Shown here in pieces: positions 37,301-48,121 of a stretch of 64,000 bases of DNA. This DNA is from Selaginella moellendorffii. Taxonomy: Eukaryota > Streptophyta > Lycopodiopsida > Selaginellales > Selaginellaceae. The notes beneath the pieces are model-generated. The model was not told the origin of the DNA. It was given only the letters and a program-made list of their open reading frames with translations, and did no database searches. The stretch is taken from assembly GCF_000143415.4 (NCBI RefSeq), contig NW_003314385.1, positions 285,649-349,648 of the forward strand, in the 5' to 3' direction. The translations under genes and the position numbers were made by a program. The first letter of the stretch is position 1; each line of letters starts with the position of its first letter.

Positions 37301-39189
37301 ATCTGCTTATACTTGCCCAAACTCAAATATTAATAGATGGACAATATCAAAGTCATAAACATTGATAACTTAGAGACTTAATTATTAGTGATTAAATCTT
37401 AGATTAGAACACAAAATTATTCTAAGTAAGTTATCAACCGATAAACCAGTATGATAGTATAGAAACCACCAAGATCATCATTTTTGGAAACATAAAATTG
37501 ACAATCCAACAAAATTCAATAGCAAGTATACCATCAATAACACTTGATGATAAAACTTAACTATCAAAGGTTTTAGATAGCATGCTAAACAACTTACGTA
37601 GGATAACTCAAAGAACACAAAGTTTCATCGACTAGCAAGAAAATGCTTGCGAATGTATCACTCAAAGGAAATAACATCCAAATCTATTAGAACTAACTTG
37701 AGCAACAATCAACAGAACAAAATGAATGCGGTAAAACCAACAAACACCCATTCATGTCAACTATCACAAAAGTCAATTTGAATAAATCCTAGTCAACAAT
37801 ATGAACGAACTAAAGTTGTTTAAGGAAGCGTTAGCAATATTCTACCGATATCTTAAACCCAAGAGACCAATCCACACATTTGGGCGCAAAGGCTTTGCAA
37901 TCATTTCTTGGGTATGGATTTTGGTTACCTTTTTGTACTAGAGTAATGAGCTTTCGCTTGGCTCATAAGTTGGATTGAGATGTTCCGTTTGCACAAGTTT
38001 ACGCTTGAGCTCGTGAATGAGGCACATTAGCAACTCAAGATTACACTTTGAGTTAGCAGGAATAATATTAGCCTATTGGTGGTTCCATGAGTTGTTCCTT
38101 GTACAATGGAATAAAGTAAACTTCCCTGGGTTTGCTATGAGTGGCAAATATGCTAGTCCGTAGTTGTTTAGCACGGCACTAGTGGATCCTTCCTAGGCAA
38201 GATTATAAATGGATCAATCAAGACAATAGGGATTAGTCTATTAGTTCAAGTAGTCATTGTTGTGCTCTTTCATAAACTTTTTTTGGATTAGACTAAAGGC
38301 AGTGCGAAAGCAAGTTTGAGGTTTAGTCAAAGATGAGACCGAAAAGAGAGTCATTAGGGATGAAAAATCAAACATGTAAATCATCTTTTCTTTTGGAGAA
38401 ATGGTGTTAACTCATTGTTTGTGTTCACATTATGCAATCAAGAGTCCCTATCTTGATGCATGTTGGAAATAATGGTCTTGCAAGTGGTGAGTCGTGGGAT
38501 GGATAGTAGTGAAGCACTGTACTATTTTGTCTAGGCTTGTTAGACTTGGGTTGCAATGCTCAATTCTTTTTCAGGGAACCTTGCTATTGCTCTTTGAGTA
38601 ACTTGGTGTTGGATTAGTTTTGAGTTTGGTCGGAAAGAGAGTGGCATAAGCTTATTCGTGTTGTGAACAAAAGTTAGTGGTGTTAGGTGTTGTAAATTTC
38701 TATTGGTGGAGTGTGGCATTTATGTTGCATTTTGTTGAATAGAGTTGGCATTTAATATTCACATAAATTTTTGTAGTAGTGACATGGGCGTTGCTTGTAG
38801 TGTTGCTCGATTGATGACCAAGTCATTATGATATTATATCATATCCATATGATAATGAGCAATGTGTTTACGAAGTTGCTTGGGTAAACGATGATCAACC
38901 CCAAAGTGGTTGATGGAGAAGCTAGTCTACTTGCATATAGTAGCATTATAGTAGCTTCGACTGGATTCTCAATAATTATCTGTTATACTAAGCATAAATT
39001 GATACCTTGGATCTTGAAGGTGGTTGAAGAAGAGTATTGGTGCAATGTGGATATCTAAAGATATAGTCTTCGTGATCAAACCTTGAATGTTCATTTTTGC
39101 ATCTTGTGGATATTGGGTTGGAAGTTGAAAGTATAGACAAAGATATTCGAGGCTTAAGCATACTATGGGATGTACTATGGGATGTCCAA
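37300..39189. repeat. Dispersed repeat R1, fullest copy
   Basis: This segment is colinear with 44341-45760 and matches parts of 22030-22430, 53750-54300 and (inverted) 47480-47770. Short frames near its end (for example one reading NPKVVDGEASLLAY at 38896) recur at 45487 and 54307 but match no family I know. It ends abruptly at the PPR block. Confidence 0.55.
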
Positions 39190-39590
39190 GTTGGCCTCGT
39201 TGGATATCACTCTGGAACTCCAGGCAAGCTTGTCTATGCGACACTATCTGCCACGTTTGACAGGCTCGCAATCAGTTCCTTAGTGTAGCTCAGCTCTCCA
39301 GATGTTGCAATGATATCTACCATGAAACCATAGAGCTCATAGCTTGGACTCAAGCCATGGTCCTCCACCATCGCCACAAAGTGCTCGTGAGCCTCTGCCA
39401 CCTTTCCACCATAGCTGCAAGCAGTGAGAACCGCAAATGTAGTGAGCTTGTCAGACTTGATGTATGAGCTGGACGAAATGAATCTTCCATTAGACCATTC
39501 TGGGCATACACCTGTTATCGAATGAAAAATGTACCTTGCGTCGCTGACCTTGCCAACCTCTGCATAAGCCAGGGTTGGTCCCGTCCGATC
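39190..39590 (-). pseudogene. PPR C-terminal fragment, second copy
   Basis: Homolog of 19521-19925: the same PPR piece on the minus strand (FAVLTACSYGGKVAEA...) with further decay, including a stop near the ...SVAWTS position. It sits head to head with the plus-strand PPR gene that follows. Confidence 0.6.
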
Positions 39591-41514
39591 GGCTTTCAGG
39601 ATATGTCAACCTAAAAAGTTGCCACTCTTTTTTGGCTTCACAGAATGTTATGCCCGTGAAATGGCGCAACGAAGTACCTCTCGCGAGCCGTGAGATCATG
39701 TGGGATCAATCACGACCTTGCGGAGGGCAAGCGCGTCCACGCAAGAATTCTCAAAGGAAGCCACAGCAAAAACAGGTATCTCACCAATCTCCTCATCGAG
39801 ATGTATGGGAAATGTGGCAGCCTCGAAGACACACAATTGGTGCTCGACTCCATCGACAACCCAAATGCTTCTCCTACACGCTCATGATCCAGGTGTATGC
39901 CCACAGCGGCCACGCCCGGTTCATGTGCCAGGTGCGATTCTTGCTGGATCGAATGCCTGAGGCCGACGCTGTCACAGCCAACATCATGATCAAGGGATAC
40001 ATATGACTGGGCGATCTTGGCAGCGCCCAAGAGATCTTTTACCGGATGGATCACAAGACGCTAGCAACCTCGAGCCTCATGATCGCGGCATATGCCCAAT
40101 CTGGGCATCTATACAAATCCTGGAACTTGTTCTTACGAATGGAAAGCCGGGACTTTCTTATCTGGACGGCACTTGTGACTGCGTGTGCTGATATTGGTAA
40201 CCTCGACGAAGCTCTTCGAGTCCTTCATCAGATGCCGAACTGGGATGTGGCTCCCTGGACTGTTGTTCTTCCAGCATTTGCCCGGATTGGGGATTATGAT
40301 TCTGCTAGAAGACTATTTGATAGTATGCCGTACACAGATAGGATCTCTCAAAATGCAATGCTCAATGTGTATGGACAAGATAATAGGACTCATGAATTGA
40401 AACAGCTCTTCCGCAACATGCCCGAGTGGGATATCATAAGCTGGACTTCTATGATGGCTGCAAATGCCACACAAGGTAATGTGGACGATGCGCGAGGCTT
40501 GTTTGACAGGATCCTGCAGCGGAACACTGTGGCATGGAACACCATGATCCAGGCTTACGCCGAGAAGAATAACCTCCATGAGGCTCTCTCGATGTTCATG
40601 GCGATGGAGCAGCCGGATGTCATCTCCTGGACGCACCTTACTGCTGTCTTCTCTGAAAATGGATTCCTTGATCAAGCAAAGTTCATGTTTGACAGGATCC
40701 CTCTGCGAGATATGGTCTCTTTCAATGGAATGCTTGCGGCTCTCCTCAAGAACGATTGTCTTGATGATGCCAAGGCAATGTTTAATGAGATCCCGGAGAG
40801 AAACCTGGCATCCTGGAATCTCTTGATCGGTGGGTTCTCGGACCAAGGAGAGCTTGACGCCGTGAAGCATTCGCTGGAGATAATCCCGCAGCGAGACTTC
40901 ATCTCGTGGAACTCATTGGTGGCAGTCTATGTCCAAGCTCATCAGCTCGACCAAGCAAAAGCCGCTTTTGACGAACTTCCCCAGCGAGATTGGTCGTCAT
41001 GGAATCTCTTAGTCTCGGGTTACGCTCAAACAGGAAAACTCCAAACAGCGGCACAATGGTTCGGTCGAATGCCGCAGTGGAACGTTGTCTCATGGAACGC
41101 TCTCATCGCCGGCCATGCCAAGCATGGCGTCGAGTCGATTGCATTGAATCTCCTCTCAAGCATGAGCCTGGAAGGAGTAATACCAGACTCAACCACATTT
41201 AGCAGCCTTTTGGCCGTCTACAGCCACAAAGGGAGCCGAGAAATCTTTGGACTCATGGTCCAAGACCACTGGATCGATCCGAGCTTACAGCAGTTTTGCG
41301 GTGTGGTGGACGCCTTGGGCCGGAGTGGCAAGCTGAGTGAGGCTGAGGAGCTTGCGTCTGCCATGCCTTATTTGCCAAACTGTGCGGTATGCAATGCACT
41401 GCGTGTAACATCCATAGCGATGTGACTCGCAGTGAGAGAATGGCAAGCTGCGCAGTGGATGTTGCTCCAAGCTCAGGTACCTCCTACGTGCTCTTGTCCA
41501 ATATGTCCTCTTGA
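39590..41514 (+). pseudogene. PPR protein (PLS class), broken in three places
   Basis: The plus strand carries a long PPR array of about 31-residue S-type repeats (for example YDSARRLFDSMPYTDR, WNTMIQAYAEKNNLHEA). A P2/L2-like end (LLSSMSLEGVIPDSTTFSS) and part of an E motif (SSGTSYVLLSNMSS) follow. Three lesions interrupt it: a frameshift near 39868, an in-frame TGA at 40004-40006, and a frameshift near 41402. The longest open part is 40046-41425 (459 residues). Such proteins bind organellar RNA, often for editing or splicing. No DYW domain is seen. The central array could still be translated from an internal ATG, but a functional protein is unlikely. Confidence 0.75.
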
Positions 41515-41774
41515 TAATAATTTAAAAATGTTTCTGTATTATTCTTGAATTCTTAGGCTACTATATATTATATGCTTGCAAACCTGGAAAAAATATTTTT
41601 ATGTATTTTTATTACTAGTAAAATTATAAAAGTAGAGAAAAAAGATACTGGAATAATTAATAACATATAAAAGGAAAGAGATATTTTAGTATTTTGAAGG
41701 CTAATAGTTTAAATTGACTTATGCTATTTTTCAATGTGGCAATTAAAAGTAATATTAAATATTTAATACAAATT

Positions 41775-42659
41775 TCAACAAAATGATTTTGAATCCCATG
41801 CAGGTTTGAATTTGGGATTACTACTAAACGTTTTTTGATATGCATAATATAAAACTAAATTACAATCATTTTGCATGACTAAATATGCATCTTGATAACA
41901 ATTATAGTAATTACATTGAGTATTTGTAGCCCAAACAACAATTTTATTATATGAATATAAAACTAAGTTCCCATCTTCTTGTAATCTTAAAATACAATTA
42001 TTTCCCTTAATTAAAGTTTCTGGAGACCATAAATGTTTATCCTCTTTATATACACCTAAGTTGCAATCAAAACTCAAATATAAATATACTTTTCTATTTT
42101 CTGAGACTAAAAATTGTGTTGATAATAAGTATTGATGAGACATATCAGTATAACCACTTATTAAAAAACTTGAGAAAATGTTGCATTTAGTATGTTTCAC
42201 TAAAACTTGTTGCCCTCTTTGATGTTGCCTATTATAGTTTCTAATAAAATAATAAATAATAAATCTTTCAGTAGTTATAACAATAAATGAGGCAGCAAAA
42301 TTATATATATCATCAGTAGACTCATCTAAAATATTTTCTAATAAATATCTTACAGTAAAGCCTAGAGTTCCTCTTCCTCTATAATGCTCAACACCACAAA
42401 TGTCTCCAATTGTATCTAAAAGAAAAACACCAAATCCAATATATGTTTGTCTTCTATTTATATCTGTAGCTGTTATATGCCCATGAAAACTTTGACTTTG
42501 TGGAATTAAATCATTTGGTATTTTACCAATTGCATTTCTAATCCCTTGTAAAATAGCATTTATAGTGTCTTCACCTAGTACATCACTTTCTCCAGTTTCA
42601 ATATCAATACTTTCAGAAATTGCAATTATTAGAATAATAAATAGAATATTTTTATACAT
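41775..42659 (-). CDS. Secreted protein: novel N-terminal domain plus GNA-type lectin
   Basis: This is an intact frame of 294 residues from the ATG at 42659. A signal peptide (YKNILFIILIIAIS) precedes a domain of about 130 residues that I do not recognise (runs such as GIRNAIGKIPNDLIPQSQ and NFAASFIVITTERFIIYYFI). From about residue 150 a bulb-type, GNA-like lectin domain follows. Its three sub-repeats are marked by LSFDCNLGVY (degenerate), LQEDGNLVLY and MQNDCNLVLY; the last two fit the mannose-binding consensus QxDxNxVxY. It has eight or more Cys, as expected for a secreted protein. No intron is evident. Function is unknown; a defence or recognition role for mannose-type glycans is only a guess. 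Base composition is very AT-rich, unlike the genes at 1-17.7 kb. Confidence 0.7.
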   Translation of the reverse strand: MYKNILFIILIIAISESIDIETGESDVLGEDTINAILQGIRNAIGKIPNDLIPQSQSFHGHITATDINRRQTYIGFGVFLLDTIGDICGVEHYRGRGTLGFTVRYLLENILDESTDDIYNFAASFIVITTERFIIYYFIRNYNRQHQRGQQVLVKHTKCNIFSSFLISGYTDMSHQYLLSTQFLVSENRKVYLYLSFDCNLGVYKEDKHLWSPETLIKGNNCILRLQEDGNLVLYSYNKIVVWATNTQCNYYNCYQDAYLVMQNDCNLVLYYAYQKTFSSNPKFKPAWDSKSFC

Positions 42660-43029
42660 TACATACAAATTAAGAGAAATAAATAAACTCCTTTTACTCT
42701 TTAAAACTTTATAAAATAAATGTAAACATTGTCACACATACATAGAGGTAATATTTATATATATATATGTATTTAGCCTCATTTATTTTTAAACTTCAAC
42801 TTCTTTCTTTCTGAACATCTAATGTTAAATTTTTTTTATCTTTTTACTGTTTTTTAAGCAATATATTTTATTATGCAAATTGCACTCTTATTTATTGACA
42901 AATGTAATAAATATTTTTTATTATTTAACTTTTATTATCAATTCCAGTGCATAAATTAACTTCTTGTATTAGAATTAAGCATGTTTAATAGTGTAGGACA
43001 TGTGGTTTTTACCTTTTATCCTATGGTGA

Positions 43030-43400
43030 CTTACTATAGGATAACCACGGAAGTAGAACCTAAACCCTCCATGTGCCACGTGTCACATGTGACATGCTAA
43101 ATGCCACGTGTCCAAAGGACAATGGTGTGGAACTCAAGTTTCAGAGCCTTGGGCCACTGAATGAAGGAACAGTGCCAAACTCCCAAACATGGAACCAAGG
43201 AGCAAAGGCACTGGAGCATGAAATAACTTTTGAGTGTACAGCCCAAGGAGCGAAGGGACAGGAGCATGGAGTGACTTGGAACAGTCCTAGAGCATTTAGC
43301 ATCCCAATGCCAGGACTAACATGCAAAACAAAGTTAAATAGAGTTTGGCACTATTTCAGTATATCGATGGCCTAACGTGAAGATATGGGTATTCCACCAA
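43030..43400. repeat. R2 segment at end of duplicate B
   Basis: This matches 26930-27246 and 22480-22800. It keeps the uninterrupted sequence (GGCACTATTTCAGTATATCG) that corresponds to the LARD insertion point in duplicate A. Confidence 0.65.
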
Positions 43401-43576
43401 CTAGCATTGTGTAGCGCATGTGATCATGGGATGAGATTTGGATATATTGTCACACTAGATCTTTGGAACTTTGGGGGATAAATGGGGATAAAATAGCCAC
43501 TAAGGGCTCTCTCATCAAGCAATTGCCCCTTTTCCAGTTGACTTAAGGGGAGAGAAATAAGGTGCGTTATAGTTGG

Positions 43577-43588
43577 TATCAGAGCAAA
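43577..43588 (+). other. Primer-binding-site motif of an LTR element
   Basis: TGGTATCAGAGC is an exact match to the usual plant initiator-Met tRNA primer site. No matching LTR pair could be found, since an assembly gap lies about 660 bp downstream. It marks a retroelement fragment. Confidence 0.4.
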
Positions 43589-43954
43589 TGGCACGGGTTC
43601 AATTCCTATTGATTAGTGGCTACTTAAAAATATAATATACCCTTGAGCAAGGTATATTCCTACCCCTAAATTTGAAATTGTATGTATTAGGCATCCATGT
43701 GTACGTCCTTCCTCTTGTGTGGAGTATCCACCGTGGGATTGCGGTACGGGTGGATGACTAGTTGCCTCACATGGAATAACTGGTTTACACAATAGAAGGA
43801 TTGATAGATTTAGTGCGGAAATGGAGGTGTTGTTTCTTTTTGGCTCAGTAGAGATTGTTAGTCAGTGCACCTTATCTCTCTCCCCTTAAGCTAACTGGAA
43901 AAGGCTTCAGAGATGTCAATGTCCTCATTGACTATTGGAACCTGGGCTTAAAAC

Positions 43955-44110
43955 AAGCATGCAAACAAAAGGTAAACTATGCAGAACAAGGACAAGTATG
44001 CAAACAAAAGGTAGACTATGCAAAACAAGGACAAGCATGCAAACAAAAGGTAGACTATGTAGAACAAGGACAAGTATGCAAAGAAAAGGTAAACTATACC
44101 TCAGGTTAGT
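43955..44110 (+). repeat. 39-bp tandem repeat, four units
   Basis: Units start at 43955, 43994, 44033 and 44072. The 39-bp period keeps frame, so the plus strand gives a 13-residue repeat (QACKQKVDYAEQG). Single units of the same sequence occur in R2 copies (for example 34968-34992 and 22865-22905), so the array grew inside R2. Confidence 0.85.
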
Positions 44111-44165
44111 CAACTATACTTGATTTACCTATTATCCCTACTATACATTTGGAACCCCCCAAAGC

Positions 44166-44340
44166 TCCCCCCCCCTCCCCCCCCCTCCCCCCCCCTGCCC
44201 CCCCCCCCCCTTGAGGAACATACGCTTTGGGCTTTCACCCNNNNNNNNNNNNNNNNNNNNNNNNNNNNNNNNNNNNNNNNNNNNNNNNNNNNNNNNNNNN
44301 NNNNNNNNNNNNNNNNNNNNNNNNNNNNNNNNNNNNNNNN
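44166..44340. other. Poly-C tract and assembly gap
   Basis: Runs of C broken by single T or G (44166-44210) lead into exactly 100 N (44241-44340). The fixed size suggests a gap of unknown length, and the poly-C tract the cause of failed assembly. Sequence on the two sides may not be contiguous. Confidence 0.95.
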
Positions 44341-46900
44341 TAGATGGATAATATCAAAGTCATAGATAATGATAACTTAGAGACTTAATTATTAGTGATT
44401 AAATATTAGATTAGAACACAAAAGTATCTAAGTAAGTTATCAACCGATAAACCAGTATGATAGTATAGGAACCACCAAGATCATCATTTTTGGAAACATA
44501 AGATTGACAATCCAACAAAATTCAATAGCAAGTATACCATCAATAACACTTGATGATAAAACTTAATTATCAAAGGTTTCAGATAGCATGCTAAACAACT
44601 TACGTAGGATAACTCAAAGAACACAAAGTATCATCGACTAGCAAGAAAATGCTTGCGAATATATCACTCAAAGGAAATAACATTGAAATCTATCAGAACT
44701 AACTTGAGCAACAATCAACAGAACAAAATGAGTGCGGTAAAACCAACAAACACCCATTCATATCAACTATCACAGAAGTCAATCTGAATAGATCACAGTC
44801 AACAATATGAATGAACTAGAGTTGCTTAAGCAAGCATCAGCAATATTTTACCGATATCTCAAACCCAAGAGACCAATCCATATATTTGGGCGCAAATGCT
44901 TTACAATCATTTCTTGGGTATGGATTTTAGTTACTTTTTCGTACTAGAGTAATGAGCTTTCGCTTCTTTTTTGGAGAGATGATTTGCAACAAGATCTTAA
45001 CTCATTGTTCATGTTTACATTATGCAATCAAGAGTCCCTATCTTGATGCATGTTGGAAATAATGGTCTTGCAAGTGGTGAGTCATGGGATGAATAGTAGT
45101 GAAGCATTATACCATTTTGTCTAGGCTTGCTATTAAAGATTGGGGTTGCAATGCTCAATTCTTTTTTGGGGAACCTTGCTATTGCTCCTTGAGTAGCTTG
45201 GTGTTGGATTAGTTTTGAGTTTGGTCAGAAAGAGAATGGCATGAGCTTGTTCATGTTGTGAACAAAAGTTAGTGATGTTAGATGTTGTAAATCTCTATTG
45301 GTGGAGTGTGGTAGTTATGTTGCATTTTATCAAATAGAGTTGGCATTTGATATTCACATAAATTTTTGTAGTAATGACATAGGCACTGCTTGTAGTGTTG
45401 CTCAATTGATGACCAAGTCATTGTGATACTTATATCATATCCATGTGATAATGAGCAATGTGTTTACAAAGTTACTTGGGTAAGCGATGATCAACCCCAA
45501 AGTGGTTGATGGAGAAGCTAGTCTACTTGCATATAGTAGCATTATAGTAGCTTTGACTGGATTCTCAATAATGATCCATTATACTAAGCATAAGTTGATA
45601 CCTTGGATCTTGAAGGTGGTTGAAGAAAAGTGTTGGTGCAATATGGATATCCGAAGATATAGTGTTCGTGATCAAGCCTTGGATGTTCATTTTTGCATCT
45701 TGCGGATATCGAGTTGGAAGTCAGAAATATGGGCAAAGATGTTCAATGCTTAAACATATTATGGGTCTTGAGAATTTGTGTTAAGGTGAACTTATGTGAA
45801 GTTGTAGGTAGGAGGAAGTTGGATGAGTTTTGAAAGTCTGCATTTCTGGACTAAGAGTCATTTTTTCTCTAGAATGGAAAATTTTCCATAAATTTTCTTA
45901 GACTTATCCAATGGCTGATTTGTTAATCACTTTTCTCAAAAACCATTCTATTTTCGTAAGCCAATACAAACTAATGAAGGGGTTGGAATTGACCTTGGTT
46001 AACTTAGACCTTAGTAGGTGGTTTGTATGATGCGACCCGAAAGGGATGTTGACTTTTGGGGCTAACACAATTGAGTTGGATAGAGTCTAGAGTTGATGTA
46101 AAAAAGTGGCCATTGTGCTTTTCTAAGAAAGGTGACCTTTGTACCTTTCTTCTATAGTGTTGTGCTTGGTGGTAGGTTGCACCTTGCATTTTATTAGACT
46201 CTATGAGAGCAATGAGCTCTTATTGATCTTGACTTGGTCTTGGTGGCCCTACACCTTGGTTGAGGATAGTAATGTCCAACTTAGTTGTTGTGGTTGAGAT
46301 GTTAGTATGCATACTATAGCTTTGTATATGAGGAGGTTGTGTACAATTATGAGTCCATGTCATGGTCTTCACTTTAATTTTGAATAAGTGTTAATCATGC
46401 ATAACTAGCCTCTTTAAGGCATGCTCAGAGCTAGTGGCTAAATGCATTAGTGAGTTTATTGCGGTTGAGTTGGATTCTAGTGGTAATTTAGTCATGGACT
46501 ATGCTAACTTGATGAGAAGAAGGGTTAATGATCGATATTGAAGTGCTTGAGTCTTTACTATATTTGAGTTGGGATATATCAATCTTTGATGATTCTTCTT
46601 GTACTTGTTATGAAGTGAGTTATGTCTTGCTATAGATGGATTCATGGAGGATCATTTAGTAATCACTTGTTGAGCATAGCTCCATTGTGTTTAGCTTTTG
46701 GATTGATGCAACTGTGCTTTTCATTAGCTTTGGCATTGTGAAGTTTAGCTTTTGGATGTGTTAAGGAAGTAATTAGTGGTCATACTAATGATTTCTTCTT
46801 TAGCATTGAAGTTAATTCATGTGAAACTTGTGATCATTATTATGAGAGACCTGGCTATAAGCTTCTTCAAACTTTTTGTTCCTTGAGTTTTTATGCTCAT
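44341..46900. repeat. Dispersed repeat R1, copy after the gap
   Basis: This is colinear with 37330-39130 and 23580-24740. It contains an 88-residue frame (45487-45753, MINPKVVDGEASLLAYSSII...) with related frames in other R1 copies but no known family. No intact gene is seen. Confidence 0.5.
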
Positions 46901-47040
46901 TGTTCCATTTGTTAGGAGTTGTTAGGGAAGGCATTTTGGCTTATTAACTTCAATGTTGAAGTTAGTATTTGCATCTGGCAATCATTTGTGATGATTGACT
47001 ATCATCTAGGCTAATTTATTATCCTCACCAAAAGGGTTTT

Positions 47041-47328
47041 ATGCTTTATTTCGTTAAAGTGGGACTTATTCAGTAAAGTGGGACATTAATTAGCATGTGT
47101 CCACATGCCATTTCCTAGTACTTAATTAATATTTATTAATATTTCTATCAGTTTTTTAATTTATTTTTTTATATTTCACAATATTATAACACAAAATCAT
47201 ATGAAAAGTTTTTAATTTATAAATTATAAAGTTAAAACTTCAATTTTTTATTGTTGTTATAAAAATGGCATGTGGCCACACACCATAAATGGGATAATGA
47301 AAAGTCCCACTTTAACGAAATAAAGCAT
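47041..47328. mobile_element. MITE with perfect 27-bp terminal inverted repeats
   Basis: The first 27 bases (47041-47067, starting ATGCTTTATTTCG) are exactly inverted at 47302-47328. Similarity continues inward imperfectly to about 60 bp (TGTCCACATGCCATTT against its inverse). The element is 288 bp, AT-rich and non-coding. Both flanks are T-rich, so a target duplication (TTT) is likely but not certain. The superfamily is not clear to me. Confidence 0.7.
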
Positions 47329-47479
47329 TTTTACTTGATTGTTGTTGATATAGAATGATTTTCTGTTCTTTAGGATGGTGGATTCCTTCTTTGACGATGA
47401 TTCTGCATATTTCTTTGTGATGGGATGATTAATGATCTTTTATGATGATTAGTTGTTCTCTTTAATGGCTTATGGCTTT

Positions 47480-47770
47480 TCGCAATATCATATGTTCTTT
47501 GTGGTTTGCTCTGGATTGGTCTCTTGGGTTTGAGATATCGGTAGAATATTGCTGACACTTGCTTAAGCAACTTTGGTTCTTTCGTATTGTTGACCGGGAT
47601 CTATTCAGATTGACTTCTGTGATAATTGACATGAATGGATGTTTGTTGGTCTTACCACATTCATTTTGTTCTGTTGATTGTTGTTCGAGTTAGTTCTGAT
47701 AGATTTGGATGTTATTTCCTTTGAGTGATACATTCGCTAGCATTTGTTTGCCAGTCGATGATACTTTGTG
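47480..47770 (-). repeat. R1 segment in inverted orientation
   Basis: This is the reverse complement of 44600-44890 and 37600-37880. With 44600-44890 it forms a long inverted repeat around about 2.6 kb that includes the MITE. Confidence 0.65.
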
Positions 47771-48121
47771 TTTTTTGAGGGGGATGGTCCAAAGTTGAGT
47801 TGAGCTCAATTCAACACAAGTCAACTCAAGTCAACATAGTCAATAAGAAGTATTACAAAGGAAATCTAAATTGAATAAATAAAGGTTCTAGCAAACTTTA
47901 AAATATTAAAATACGTAAATATCTAAGTTAAAAGTTTCTATAAGATTGAATTGTTTAAAAAAGACAAAGTTCATGAGAACCTATATTTTATAAAACTATA
48001 TTATTTTATTATGACAATTGTTACAGCTGTCATATTTGATTTGACTACTTAATATTTTGAATACTTTACAACTGTAGATACTATTCCTTCATTCAAAAGA
48101 TTTTTTAGGGTTCTTGAGAAG

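Noticed and set aside
41775-42659. Ribosome-inactivating-protein domain in the lectin protein's N-terminus
   Set aside because: The spacing around one Glu is suggestive, but the catalytic Arg is missing in both paralogs and the domain is too short.
43855-44109. A plus-strand frame with a 13-residue repeat
   Set aside because: Product of a 39-bp tandem repeat inside a dispersed repeat; no start context or homology.
43941-44110. CRISPR-like array
   Set aside because: The repeats are directly adjacent with no variable spacers; simple tandem repeat.
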